From assembly GCA_003602605.1 (NCBI GenBank), contig QQRW01000039.1, positions 63,192-123,787 on the forward strand: a stretch of 60,596 nucleotides of DNA, in the 5' to 3' direction. Shown here piece by piece: positions 18,449 through 28,389 of this stretch. The notes under the pieces were generated by a model, which was given only the letters and a program-made list of their open reading frames with translations, had not been told where the DNA came from and ran no database searches. The stretch comes from Candidatus Poseidoniales archaeon. Lineage in GTDB: Archaea > Thermoplasmatota > Poseidoniia > Poseidoniales > Poseidoniaceae. Position numbers and translations under genes: made by a program. Every line of letters starts with the position of its first letter. Within the stretch, counting starts at the first letter, position 1.

Positions 18449-19990
18449 ATGGCTGAGGTGAGTGATTGGACAGAGCGTCATCGCCCATCATCCGAACGTC
18501 AACTCGAAGGCAACGAAGTTCAAAGAAGAAAGATTCGTTCGTGGCTCGATGAATGGCAAAGTGGAATGCCCAGAAAGAAAGCCCTGCTGCTTGTCGGACC
18601 ACCTGGTGTTGGGAAAACCTCGGTGGCACGTGCCATTGCCCAAGACATGGGTTGGAACGTTATTGAATTGAACGCGTCGGATGCGCGAAATGCTGCTGCT
18701 ATTCGTAAGGTAGCAACGCATGGCTCGACCCACCGATCATTGTTTCACAATCCTGATGTTAAGAAGCAACGGACGCTCGTGTTGATTGATGAAGTCGACC
18801 ACCTTTCCGGTGGACTACGTAAGGTCAGTCAATCCCGCATTGAAAGTGCAATGCAAGGAGAAGATTCCAAAGGCAACCCAGTCACGCTGAAAGGCGACTC
18901 CGGTGGTAAAGCAGAGTTGCTTAGCCTTCTGGCCGAAACTCGTCAACCAGTGATTCTGGCTTGCAATGAAATCATGGGGCTTTGGGGCAGTGGATCCTCG
19001 TGGAGTTCGACCCGCGACCGCTTTACTCGTCACCTTCAAACCATCACCTTCGACCGTGCGAGCAACGAGGCCTTGCGACGCATTGCACGACGCGTTTTAC
19101 GCGAAGAACAACTCCAGTTCGATGAGGCAGCCATTGAAGCATTGGTTACTTCGAATCCAGGGGATTTGCGAGCACTTGTTCGAGACTTGCAGGTTCTCTC
19201 TTCCACGGCGGACGGTGCAATCACCAAGGAAATGGTCGACAGTCAAGCTTACGCCGGCCGACGAGACACTTCAGAGGGTGTGTTCCCTGGCCTCGACAAG
19301 TTGTATCGTTCCAACGATGCACAAGAAGCAGTTCGTATTGGTCGTTCTATAGAAAAAACCCCACCAGATATGATCAACTGGATTCACTGGAACAATTCGT
19401 CTTTATTTCCTCGAAAAGAGTCGATAAAGCGAGGCAATCGAAGTCTATCTGTTGCGTCAAAAATGTACATGGGTCAGTTCCGAAGCACCGCTCATCGCTC
19501 TTGGTATTGGAGCGGTCAACTGGCAAGTCTGTCTGCATCGATCACGAATCCAGTACCGTTTGAATCACGGATATATCCGTCCTACCCAAACTTCCTTCGA
19601 CGAGGCTCCTCGAGAACTCGACCTTCAATTTTGAAGAAGCTCAGCGAACAAACAGGAATGAGCAACGCAGCATTACGAGACGAAATTCTACCTCTGTTAA
19701 CTGCAATGCTGAAGGATTCACCCGTGCTTGGGGATTCCCAAGACTACGCTCTATCGTTCAAATTTGGATTTACCAGCGAAGAACATGCTTCACTTGCGGG
19801 ACTTCCCCTTACCCGCAGGGCGACAAAGAAAATGATGGTCGAGTACGATGAAGCATACGAACAACTTCTGAACAGTAAGGAGTTTCAACCACTTGTGACT
19901 GAACCGGAACTCGAAGTTGAAATCAAAGAACCAAAGGATGGGGACACTGACGATTCAACATCGCAGCCGGGCCAGATGAAATTATTTTGA
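18449..19990 (+). CDS. rfcL: Replication factor C large subunit
   Basis: AAA+ subunit of the archaeal sliding-clamp loader, which opens PCNA with the small RFC subunits. The 513-aa protein has Walker A GPPGVGKTS (50-58), the ELNASDARN segment typical of RfcL, Walker B LVLIDEVDHL, and the large-subunit C-terminal region (about 290-450). The end QPGQMKLF resembles a PCNA-interacting peptide but lacks the usual paired aromatics. ATG at 18449. Its stop overlaps the convergent trkH stop by nine bases. Length is normal for the family. Confidence 0.93.
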   Translation: MAEVSDWTERHRPSSERQLEGNEVQRRKIRSWLDEWQSGMPRKKALLLVGPPGVGKTSVARAIAQDMGWNVIELNASDARNAAAIRKVATHGSTHRSLFHNPDVKKQRTLVLIDEVDHLSGGLRKVSQSRIESAMQGEDSKGNPVTLKGDSGGKAELLSLLAETRQPVILACNEIMGLWGSGSSWSSTRDRFTRHLQTITFDRASNEALRRIARRVLREEQLQFDEAAIEALVTSNPGDLRALVRDLQVLSSTADGAITKEMVDSQAYAGRRDTSEGVFPGLDKLYRSNDAQEAVRIGRSIEKTPPDMINWIHWNNSSLFPRKESIKRGNRSLSVASKMYMGQFRSTAHRSWYWSGQLASLSASITNPVPFESRIYPSYPNFLRRGSSRTRPSILKKLSEQTGMSNAALRDEILPLLTAMLKDSPVLGDSQDYALSFKFGFTSEEHASLAGLPLTRRATKKMMVEYDEAYEQLLNSKEFQPLVTEPELEVEIKEPKDGDTDDSTSQPGQMKLF

Positions 19991-21628
19991 ATCGTCCTTT
20001 GAGTTTCGTTCTTCTTTCTCTTCAATGAGCCGTCGGAACAGTGCAATTGCAGATCGATCAGAATGAATCCGCTTTTCTCTTCTCCACGTTCGGGGGTGCA
20101 ACAGGATAACTGCAGTAAGTAATTCAAGACGACCAAACCACATCAAAACCGAAGTAAAAATGAGTGCACCGGAATTCATACTTTCCCATGTCTCGGATGG
20201 GCCGTAATCACCGAGAGTAGGCCCTGTGTTCCCCAGCGATGAAGCGACGACCATTGTGACGCTTTCAAAAGAATCATTTGGCATAAAAATGGCCAAAACC
20301 AAACTTGAGATGAAGAAGAGGCCAACCCAAACAAACAGCATACCTACAATAAGTCCAATTTGGTTTTGTTCGATAACTTCACCATTCATTCGGATTTGTT
20401 CGACTTTTCGAGGTTGTGCAATTCGAACAAGTTCACGCATTGCAACTTTGAAAGCGAGATTAATCCGTAGTAACTTCAAACCGCCACTAGTCGAACCTGC
20501 ACTTGCTCCGACAACCATCAAGATGAAGAGAATTAAGTGACCGACCAATGGCCAAGAACCGTCCATGTAGTCACTCGATGTGTAACCTGTGGATGTCGCA
20601 AAAGATACGACTTGAAACAAACCATCTCTAAATGCTCTCGTGATTGAATATCCGGAAGCAATGAGTGCGATGAAAATTGCGGATGCTGCAACCAGCACAT
20701 ATGCCAAGTAATTACGAAACTCCTCATCACCGAAGGCGCGTTTGTACTCACCCTCACGAATAAACCAAAGCAGAGTGAAATTAACTCCTGCAAGGAACAT
20801 GAAGAGAATGATGATTGATTCGACGAGGAAAGAATCGTAAAATCCAATACTCGAATCACGGGTCGAAAAACCACCCGATGGCATTGTAGTCAATGCGTGA
20901 TTCACAGAATCAAATAGATCCATTGCACCCGTAAAGTAAAGCAGTGAAAACTCCAAGAGTGTTAGGAAAAGGTACAGGCCCCACAAAGCGAACGCTGTTT
21001 GTTTTAATTTTGGACGAAGTCGTGAAAGAGAAGGGCCTGTCAATTCCGCTCGTGCAAGTGCCATTCCACCACCAATAACGCGAGACAAAATCATCATACC
21101 CAGCATAATAATACCCATGCCCCCGAACCACTGCGTTAATGATCGCCAAATAAGCAAGCCTCGAGGCTGGGCATAAATACAATCAGGAGTAACTCCAGGT
21201 GTACAATTTGGGCTCATACTGTGAGATATAATCGTCGCACCAGTTGTAGTGAAGCCGGACATCGATTCAAACCATGAGTTCACTGCACCGCGAAGAATGT
21301 CAACCATCAATGCATCTGGCGTAAATGGGCCGACAAACATCCCACCAAGCCAAAATGGAAGTGCACCAATCAGTACTGCGATGGGCCAAACAAGAGCCAC
21401 TGCAGCAAATGCTTCACGGTCCCGAAGACGCTCTGTCGTGTCGGTTCGTGTCCCTAGACTAAGCATGAGCGTACCGAGTAATGTGGATAGACCAGCCGGT
21501 ATCGCAAAAGAATACACTGCTAATTGCCAATCGTCAAGCCAAACCGTCAGCAATCCGCACAGAACCAGGGGCAGAGTCAGCGCAATAAGCGTCCAACCAA
21601 GTATAAGGTTCAGTACATCGAAACGCAT
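19982..21628 (-). CDS. trkH: Potassium uptake protein TrkH
   Basis: Membrane pore subunit of the Trk K+ uptake system. The 548-aa protein has the TrkH/KtrB layout of four membrane-pore-membrane repeats, with filter-like segments SGFTTTGATI, TMPSGGFSTRDSS and ASTSGGLKLLRI, and a polar C-terminal tail of about 40 residues. Length is typical. It begins two bases after the trkA stop, so pore and regulatory subunit are translated from one mRNA. Confidence 0.9.
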   Translation of the reverse strand: MRFDVLNLILGWTLIALTLPLVLCGLLTVWLDDWQLAVYSFAIPAGLSTLLGTLMLSLGTRTDTTERLRDREAFAAVALVWPIAVLIGALPFWLGGMFVGPFTPDALMVDILRGAVNSWFESMSGFTTTGATIISHSMSPNCTPGVTPDCIYAQPRGLLIWRSLTQWFGGMGIIMLGMMILSRVIGGGMALARAELTGPSLSRLRPKLKQTAFALWGLYLFLTLLEFSLLYFTGAMDLFDSVNHALTTMPSGGFSTRDSSIGFYDSFLVESIIILFMFLAGVNFTLLWFIREGEYKRAFGDEEFRNYLAYVLVAASAIFIALIASGYSITRAFRDGLFQVVSFATSTGYTSSDYMDGSWPLVGHLILFILMVVGASAGSTSGGLKLLRINLAFKVAMRELVRIAQPRKVEQIRMNGEVIEQNQIGLIVGMLFVWVGLFFISSLVLAIFMPNDSFESVTMVVASSLGNTGPTLGDYGPSETWESMNSGALIFTSVLMWFGRLELLTAVILLHPRTWRREKRIHSDRSAIALFRRLIEEKEERNSKDDSK

Positions 21629-21630
21629 AA

Positions 21631-23049
21631 TTACACCTTGAACCGTTTTTCGAGGTCAACGACCCGTTCAGGACTGCAGAAGATGATCAATCGGTCATCT
21701 ACCAACAAAGTTTTGTCCGGAGAGGGTCGGAGTGATTCCCAAATACCGTTCGTATTTTGACGTTGTATGAAAGCAATTCTCATCCATTCTGGGAAGGATG
21801 CTTCAAGAATCCGCTTTCCAGCGAATCGGGCTTGTTCGGCAACAAGCATACTCACGCCAATGATGTTTGGAATATTCGATAATATTGCGTAACCACCAGC
21901 AGTTTTTGTGTGTATTTGAGCGAGCATGTTATCCACTGCAACTCGCTTTCGATCGACAGCAAACGTAATCCCCATTCGCTGAGTTACTTTCACCAAATCA
22001 GCATCATACAGCAAGAGGCCTGTCCTTTGAACTCCCATGTCACTGGCAAGTAAAGCCGCAGCGATACTCGCAAGGTCATCTTCAAGTGCTGCGATGGCAA
22101 TGTGATGTTCAGAGATGCTAATTTCGGTGAGAATATCACGGTCGAGATGATCACCATGAATAACTTCGAGATTCGGATGCGAACCGATTTGCATTCCAGA
22201 TAATGCGTTTGCCACCTGAAGGTCACGTTCAATTACAGTCACTGAGGCTCCCGAATCGAGCCAGTCTGCGGCAACACGTTGACCGATTGTATTGGCTCCG
22301 ATAACAGCAACACGCGGCTGTGCTGGGAAATCTGTAGGCTCGTGGCCAAAGATGCCGAGAATTCGATTGAAACTCGAAAGGCCCGTAGTCGCAACAGCGA
22401 TTCGGTCGTTTGGCATCAGCATGAAGTCGCCATCAGGGACGAGACTTTTCTCACCTTCACGCTTTAATCCGACAATAAGAGGCATTCCACCTTCGATTTT
22501 TTGTGAAGCCTCTCCTAATTTTTGGAAGACAACTTGTGCGGCATTTGCAGTTACGTCCAATTCTATGATGAACGCATCATGGCCAAATGGAACGACTTCC
22601 TCAATTGCAGAAGAACGTAAACCTGAGTGAAGCCGTCGTATAGCTCCTTCAAGTGGATTCACCACATGGTTCACTTTTGCCCATGCCTGAAGTTTTCCAT
22701 CGTTTTGCTCGTTAATGTAGTTCATGTTTCGAACTCGGCAGATGGAGAGTAAAGGCTTGGCCTTCGGACCAGCAAGCTCGCTGTGAGCGTGTTCAGCAAG
22801 TGCACAAGCAAGTAAGTTACGCTCATCGGAATCAGTAGCGGCCACAAAAACCGATGCCTCCCCAATGCCTGCTTCGTAGAGTTTGTCCCGGGTCGTCAAA
22901 TCACCATGGATTACAAGTACATCGAGATTTTGAGCGTTCTTGACTGCTCGAGAATCTGAGTCAACAAGGACAACATCCATGTCTTCAGCCCGTAATGCGC
23001 GAGCCATGTCTGTGCCCACTCTTCCTGCGCCACCAATAATAATTCGCAT
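21631..23049 (-). CDS. trkA: Trk system NAD-binding regulatory subunit TrkA
   Basis: Peripheral cytoplasmic subunit that gates TrkH through nucleotide binding. About 472 aa from the ATG at 23047-23049, which puts the first Rossmann motif (GGAGRVG, 6-12) at the N-terminus. A second RCK module begins near residue 245 (VAVIGANTIGQRVA), giving the usual two RCK_N/RCK_C units. An in-frame start four codons upstream would overlap the previous gene. Middle gene of the transglutaminase-trkA-trkH operon, with gaps of four and two bases. Confidence 0.9.
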   Translation of the reverse strand: MRIIIGGAGRVGTDMARALRAEDMDVVLVDSDSRAVKNAQNLDVLVIHGDLTTRDKLYEAGIGEASVFVAATDSDERNLLACALAEHAHSELAGPKAKPLLSICRVRNMNYINEQNDGKLQAWAKVNHVVNPLEGAIRRLHSGLRSSAIEEVVPFGHDAFIIELDVTANAAQVVFQKLGEASQKIEGGMPLIVGLKREGEKSLVPDGDFMLMPNDRIAVATTGLSSFNRILGIFGHEPTDFPAQPRVAVIGANTIGQRVAADWLDSGASVTVIERDLQVANALSGMQIGSHPNLEVIHGDHLDRDILTEISISEHHIAIAALEDDLASIAAALLASDMGVQRTGLLLYDADLVKVTQRMGITFAVDRKRVAVDNMLAQIHTKTAGGYAILSNIPNIIGVSMLVAEQARFAGKRILEASFPEWMRIAFIQRQNTNGIWESLRPSPDKTLLVDDRLIIFCSPERVVDLEKRFKV

Positions 23050-23053
23050 GGTA

Positions 23054-24664
23054 TCACCCAAGGTCCTCTTCTAGTATTTTCACCTGATATTTACCGCCAA
23101 TGAGGTCGACTTCCCCGAGCGTGGTGTACAAAGGCGGCGTTCGAACAGTACCGGTTGACTTTGAAAATTGCCCTGGCGAATAATAATTGCTGAGTAATGT
23201 ACCAGTGCTGTCGGGTTGCTCAATCCAAGAAATGAATGCATTCGGTGTATGAAGGAGCCATTTGTTATTGACAACATCGACGGATGCATCGACAAAGCAG
23301 GAATTGAGGGAAATATCTCTCGATTCACACCACGAATCACTCATTGGAAGTTGAATGTAACCCCACCCGTGGCCTTCCCATACGTTGTATTCCATATCTG
23401 CTAATGCACCGAATACATACCATCCAGGTATGTTCTTAACTCTCAAAAGAGAAAGGAAGGCGTTGGTTTGCTCGTCACAATCTCCGGTCTTTGCTTCAAG
23501 ACATTCTGGGCCACTACGTGCGGTCAATGGAGCGTTTTTATCGTACGACACATGTTCATGAAGGTAATCAAACGCTGCCCTTGAATATGCGTAGGCATTA
23601 TCCTTTTGATTTTCAGGAAGACCTGCACTGATAAGTTCTGCAGTTTGAGTCACCTGTTCATGTTGAGAGTTAATGGCGTACCCACGGTAGACGCCATCGT
23701 TGTCAACGCCACGGTCAAACCAAGTCCCATCTGTGAAGTCACGGGACTTATGTCCGTCGTTTCGAGACAACAAGTCTTCAAATGTTCCGCTGTTCTCTAA
23801 GTTAATTCCACCATCGATCCCAGCAATGCGTGAATCCACTCTTGAAGACTTGTCCCACCAAGAATATGAGGTGCTTTTGACAGTTGCTTGGAAGGAAACA
23901 ACCGCCTTTTCACCAGGGTCCAAGTTCAATTCAAACTTAACACACTGTGAAACCCTACACGATTGATTATCGCTCGAGTCGAATCCAGGCCACCAAACAT
24001 GATGACCTTTCGATGTCGTAATGCGGTCAGCGTATGACAAGGTAGAACCGTTAATCGGTATTTCTATGAAATCGTCTACAACCTGATCATTCGATTTTAG
24101 CACCACATTCACTGCGATTAATTCCTGTAGAGTTTCAGTGGGGCGGGGGGAGTCGCCGTTTGTATATTTGAAATCTGAACTCTCTCCAACGAGGGATTCG
24201 ACATCCAAAGGAATCAGAATGTCTTCATACGCCCACCCTCGTTGAGCAGCATTGGTAAACTCAACGGTTCTGTCAAGCGTGAAAACCGCTTCATTTGGAT
24301 AGATGTGAAACTCTGCGGGAAGAAGCATAATGTATTCTTTGAGGCCAGGTGCCCATTTTTCAAACACATTTTCTCTAACTTGCGGAGCCAACATGATGAA
24401 CGTAACCAAAACCAGTAAAACCAGATGACGTGTCTTGTTTCTACGGTTCTTCATGATATCGACCCGACGGCCAGTGTGTGTTTGAACGACACCACCAGCG
24501 GTCGGACTTTTGGTCATTTTGTACGTCGTGTCGAGGCTACCCTTGTGGAATTGCTGCTCCATTGCGAACTTGTTCGAACGGATATTAGCTAGAATCCTGC
24601 CACATGAATAGCAAATCGTGTCACCCGTGTAGGTTACACTCTGGCAGTAGGGACAGGTACCCAT
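23054..24664 (-). CDS. Zinc-ribbon membrane protein with transglutaminase-like domain
   Basis: About 536 aa from the ATG at 24662-24664, chosen because the zinc ribbon starts there (C4, C7, C18, C21). One transmembrane helix lies near 77-97, then a large outer-facing region. The C-terminal half holds a transglutaminase-like papain fold: Cys in GDCDEQT (about 391), His in GHGWGY (about 430), and a downstream Asp (near CFVDASVD). Such domains often act as proteases or peptidoglycan-type amidases outside the cell; no substrate is evident. It leads the trkA-trkH operon, separated by four bases. Confidence 0.75.
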   Translation of the reverse strand: MGTCPYCQSVTYTGDTICYSCGRILANIRSNKFAMEQQFHKGSLDTTYKMTKSPTAGGVVQTHTGRRVDIMKNRRNKTRHLVLLVLVTFIMLAPQVRENVFEKWAPGLKEYIMLLPAEFHIYPNEAVFTLDRTVEFTNAAQRGWAYEDILIPLDVESLVGESSDFKYTNGDSPRPTETLQELIAVNVVLKSNDQVVDDFIEIPINGSTLSYADRITTSKGHHVWWPGFDSSDNQSCRVSQCVKFELNLDPGEKAVVSFQATVKSTSYSWWDKSSRVDSRIAGIDGGINLENSGTFEDLLSRNDGHKSRDFTDGTWFDRGVDNDGVYRGYAINSQHEQVTQTAELISAGLPENQKDNAYAYSRAAFDYLHEHVSYDKNAPLTARSGPECLEAKTGDCDEQTNAFLSLLRVKNIPGWYVFGALADMEYNVWEGHGWGYIQLPMSDSWCESRDISLNSCFVDASVDVVNNKWLLHTPNAFISWIEQPDSTGTLLSNYYSPGQFSKSTGTVRTPPLYTTLGEVDLIGGKYQVKILEEDLG

Positions 24665-24784
24665 GATTGTTGGTTTAGCCGACGTTGTATAACGCTTGTG
24701 TGCGGAAAACCCCGACAACGCTTATTTGCAATGGAACAGGGAAATATGTAAAAATGAAGAGCAATGTCCTAAGTGAGTATATAT

Positions 24785-25579
24785 TCACATTGGTGCATCC
24801 GCATCCGCTTCGCCGATAACTTGCGATATATCGCCTTGTTCCTTGCTGGATTGGGCATCTCGAGCGTTTCGAGCCCAAATCTTTCGCAAGCGTTTCTTCC
24901 CTTCCTTAGGAATCGATTCCCAAATCCAAGATTCTGAATAACGGTTGAAAACAAGTGCGGCTGGGATGATAAAGATCCAAGCAGATACGTTGACCAAGGC
25001 AAATGCGAACATCACGACATAGGCACATCTCCAAAACGCACCTCGAAGGACCGCTCCCCAACGCCGCCCATGGAGCATGAGGTGCCCTTGGAACGAACAA
25101 ATCAGTGCCTCACATCGAGGCCCAAATAATGCCAAACAAAGAACGGTCACCAAGAGACGAGCGCTAAAATCCGCAGATTGAAGGGTCACCAGTATCAACA
25201 CCATGGCCATCATTCCTCCGATAGCAAGACCCAATGCCCAACCACTTGTCGTCTGGGAACTTCCCTTGCGCACCCGGTCTCTACGGAGCAAAAGATGGAC
25301 TGCAACCGATGCAAGCAGGCATAAAATAAGGAGATTAAGTGGGTTGACAACCGCAGCTTGTTCGTCAACAAGTAACTGGTCAATATAGGGGACGACAATA
25401 AAATTGTGCGTCATGGAACCGTAAAACCCGCCGACTAGGATACCCCAAAAAACATTGCTCCATGCGGTTGGAAGGTCATAAAACCCCGAATAGCGAGTCA
25501 TCACACCGCGCCAGCCAAGCGTCATGCCTACCAATGCCGACACGCTGGCCATTTGGAACAACAAGAAGTCCGAGGCCAT
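24785..25579 (-). CDS. Uncharacterised polytopic membrane protein
   Basis: Not recognised. The 264-aa protein has about six or seven hydrophobic segments across residues 5-225, and then a basic, lysine/arginine-rich cytoplasmic tail (KEGKKRLRKIWARNARD) ending in an acidic stretch. No family motif is visible. The start is ATG 25577-25579, close to the divergent ArsA-type gene. About 120 bases separate its end from the start of the transglutaminase operon downstream, which probably has its own promoter. Confidence 0.55.
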   Translation of the reverse strand: MASDFLLFQMASVSALVGMTLGWRGVMTRYSGFYDLPTAWSNVFWGILVGGFYGSMTHNFIVVPYIDQLLVDEQAAVVNPLNLLILCLLASVAVHLLLRRDRVRKGSSQTTSGWALGLAIGGMMAMVLILVTLQSADFSARLLVTVLCLALFGPRCEALICSFQGHLMLHGRRWGAVLRGAFWRCAYVVMFAFALVNVSAWIFIIPAALVFNRYSESWIWESIPKEGKKRLRKIWARNARDAQSSKEQGDISQVIGEADADAPM

Positions 25580-25668
25580 AACCGGTGGGTTGCGTTTTCA
25601 TTCATCAAGTCGTTGCATCATTGAGACGTAGGCGTTGGATTCAAGGACTACCTCACATTGGAGAAGTT

Positions 25669-26940
25669 ATGGCACGACTTTTATTGTTTGGCGGAAAAGG
25701 TGGAGTTGGTAAAACGACAACTTCCGCAGCTACGGCGGTCTGGCTTGCCGATTCAGGATTTCGAGTACTCCTTGTTTCAAGCGATCCTGCGCACTCCACA
25801 TCTGATTCTTTGGGTGTACAAATAGGTTCTGAACCAACTCCAGTCGAAGGTGTGGACGGGCTATTTGGTTTGGAAATGGATCCCGAATCGAAAATTTCTG
25901 CCGTCTTGCCAAAACTTGGAGAGATGATGAACGGTATGGGATCCAGTGGAGGAATGGGTGGCCTTGGAAGTTTGAGCATGATGCTTGACCCTAACGCCAA
26001 GCAGGAAATGGAGGAAATGCGCTCAGAAGTCAAAGCCTCGGACATGGTTATTCCCGGACTGGATGAAGCGCTGGCCTTTGATGAGTTGCTGAGGCATGTT
26101 GAGAACCCATCTTGGGATGTCATCGTGTTCGATACTGCGCCGACTGGTCACACACTTCGCTTCCTCTCACTCCCCGAGTTAATCGAAAACTGGTCGGACA
26201 AAATTATTCGAATGATGCGTGTATCCGGAGGCCTTCGATCGATGCTGTTTGGACGCAAGGAAAGCGATTCAATGAAGGAGGAGCTAGAACGGTTTCGACG
26301 ACGCGTGTTGCATGTACGCAGAGTTCTTTCAAATCCAGATATCACCTCATTCACACTCGTGACAATTCCTGAACGTATGGGCATTAATGAAACATTGAGA
26401 GCGCATCAATCGCTTTGCGAATATGAACTGCCAGTACCAAATTGCCTTGTCAACCGAGTAACTCCTGAATTTGAGCATCCATTTTTGATGAACCGACGCC
26501 AATCTGAACTCGCTCGAATTGATGAACTGAGTTCACAATTGGAGACGGTGGATATTGCTACAATGGAACTGCTTGATGACGAAGTGGTAGGACTCGAACA
26601 GTTACGCAACGTCGGTAAGCGGTTGTACGGTGAAGTCAAACAACTCGATGATTCACTCGGCCCTCATCGGATTGGCAGCGAACTTGAACATTCAATTCAC
26701 CGAGGCATGAAGCGTGAAATTCTTGACGACATCGAACGAATCTACCTTCATTACCCCGGCATCAACAGGGACGAACTGTCGCTTCGTAGTAACGAAGGAA
26801 TCCTCTATGTCGGGCTCAACGGACGAGAACGAGAAGTCGAGACATCCATACCAACCAAGGCAAGTCAAGTTAAAGCCAAACTTGAGAACGATGTTTTGCA
26901 ACTTGACATTCCGCTTTCACAGAGCGAGAACTCATCTTGA
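25669..26940 (+). CDS. ArsA/Get3-type ATPase
   Basis: Deviant-Walker ATPase of the ArsA/Get3 group, which handles tail-anchored membrane proteins or, in some bacteria, arsenite. About 423 aa from ATG 25669, which places GGKGGVGKTT at residues 8-17. Also visible: SSDPAHSTSDSLG (switch region), DTAPTGHTLRFLSLPE, a methionine-rich stretch (about residues 85-105; MMNGMGSSGGMGGLG), and a C-terminal Hsp20-like segment typical of some ArsA proteins. The CxxC of eukaryotic Get3 is absent, and no ars operon is present, so membrane-protein targeting is more likely. It lies 41 bases before SRP54 on the same strand. Confidence 0.85.
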   Translation: MARLLLFGGKGGVGKTTTSAATAVWLADSGFRVLLVSSDPAHSTSDSLGVQIGSEPTPVEGVDGLFGLEMDPESKISAVLPKLGEMMNGMGSSGGMGGLGSLSMMLDPNAKQEMEEMRSEVKASDMVIPGLDEALAFDELLRHVENPSWDVIVFDTAPTGHTLRFLSLPELIENWSDKIIRMMRVSGGLRSMLFGRKESDSMKEELERFRRRVLHVRRVLSNPDITSFTLVTIPERMGINETLRAHQSLCEYELPVPNCLVNRVTPEFEHPFLMNRRQSELARIDELSSQLETVDIATMELLDDEVVGLEQLRNVGKRLYGEVKQLDDSLGPHRIGSELEHSIHRGMKREILDDIERIYLHYPGINRDELSLRSNEGILYVGLNGREREVETSIPTKASQVKAKLENDVLQLDIPLSQSENSS

Positions 26941-26981
26941 TTGATGGGTGGGTTGAAATGTGATAGCCGTTACGGAAACAC

Positions 26982-28352
26982 ATGGCACTCGAAGGCCTTT
27001 CCAGAGGTATTTTTCGTTCTATCGGGTTGCTCAAGAATAAACGCAAGTTGGATGAGGAAGAACTTCGAGAAATGACTCGAAGCCTAAGACGTGCGTTACA
27101 AGAGGCTGACTTCAACGTCCGACAAACCAAAGACCTTGTCGAAAAACTTGAAGCAAGGTTGCGAGAAGAAGAACCTCGTCCTGGACTGACACTGCAAACG
27201 CATGCAATGAACATCCTCTATACTGAATTGGTGCGAATGCTTGGACCCGCTCATAAATTTCAACCGCACGGAGCTACGCTTCTACTTGTCGGACTCTACG
27301 GTCAAGGTAAAACGACGACAACTGCCAAACTTGCTGAATGGTACAGAAGAAAACACGGGCTTCGAGTCGCTGTAATCGAGGCTGACGTCCACCGGCCCGG
27401 TGCTTACGCTCAATTGTCACAACTCTTGGAGGATTCCACTGTACAGGTCTACGGCGAGCCAGAGACCAAAGATGCACCCACAATTGTTCGAAACGGACTT
27501 GCAGCCTGTGCTGCTGCCGACCTGGTCATCGTCGATACTGCCGGACGCCATCAACTCGACCAAGAATTGGTCGACGAACTTGAACAGATTTCATCGATTA
27601 CCCGTGCCAGCGAACGATGGCTGGTGATTGACGCTCAAGTAGGTCAGGCTGCTGGCCCTGTTGCTGCATCGTTCCACACGCTTGCCGGAGTTACCGGTAT
27701 TGTCATCACAAAACTCGATGGTACTGCCCGTGGCGGTGGTGCGCTTTCTGCCGTCGCTGCCACCGGTGCACCAATTGTTCACATCGGAACTGGAGAAAAT
27801 GTCCCGGATTTGGAAAAGTTTGAGTCCGATCGATTTATTTCACGACTACTTGGAATGGGAGACATCCAGGGTCTCATTGATTTGGCTCCTGAAGACATGG
27901 ATGAAGAAGAAGCCATGCGCCTTACACAACGGCTAATGAGCGGCCGATTCACACTAAATGACATGTACAAACAAATGGAGATGATGTCGAAAGTCGGAAC
28001 CATTGACAAACTCATGTCGTTCCTGCCGGGTAATATGCTCGGTGGAATGGGTGCTATGTCGAAAGGTCAAAAAGAAGCCATGCAAGGAAACCTTGACCGC
28101 TACCGAACCATCATGGACAGTATGACTGCATGGGAGAAGAACGAACCTGCCAAGATAAAGGCTGACCGAATACGAAGAGTTGCTCGAGGTGCTGGAGTTC
28201 GTGAAAAGGATGTTCGAGAACTCATCGCTCAATGGAACCGCTCTCGAAAGATGATGAAGGGCATGGGCGGCAACAGAAAGTTGAACAAGCAAATGCGTAA
28301 GATGATGAAAGAAGGAGATATGGATATTGACCCTTCATCATTCGGAATGTAG
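26982..28352 (+). CDS. srp54: Signal recognition particle 54 kDa protein
   Basis: GTPase that binds signal sequences and 7S RNA and delivers ribosomes to the membrane receptor FtsY. The 456-aa protein has the N domain (1-95), G1 loop GLYGQGKTTTT (104-114), DTAGRH, TKLDG, and a methionine-rich M domain at the C-terminus (MLGGMGAMSKG, MMKGMGG). Length is standard. It directly follows the ArsA-type gene, so two membrane-targeting ATPases/GTPases are likely co-transcribed. Confidence 0.95.
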   Translation: MALEGLSRGIFRSIGLLKNKRKLDEEELREMTRSLRRALQEADFNVRQTKDLVEKLEARLREEEPRPGLTLQTHAMNILYTELVRMLGPAHKFQPHGATLLLVGLYGQGKTTTTAKLAEWYRRKHGLRVAVIEADVHRPGAYAQLSQLLEDSTVQVYGEPETKDAPTIVRNGLAACAAADLVIVDTAGRHQLDQELVDELEQISSITRASERWLVIDAQVGQAAGPVAASFHTLAGVTGIVITKLDGTARGGGALSAVAATGAPIVHIGTGENVPDLEKFESDRFISRLLGMGDIQGLIDLAPEDMDEEEAMRLTQRLMSGRFTLNDMYKQMEMMSKVGTIDKLMSFLPGNMLGGMGAMSKGQKEAMQGNLDRYRTIMDSMTAWEKNEPAKIKADRIRRVARGAGVREKDVRELIAQWNRSRKMMKGMGGNRKLNKQMRKMMKEGDMDIDPSSFGM

Positions 28353-28389
28353 TCCCAACCCCTTTTAGTCGCCACCTCTTAGTGAACTC

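Noticed and set aside
25669-26940. Arsenite efflux ATPase
   Set aside because: The family includes ArsA, but no arsB, arsR or arsD gene is nearby and the Cys residues used for arsenite binding are not apparent.
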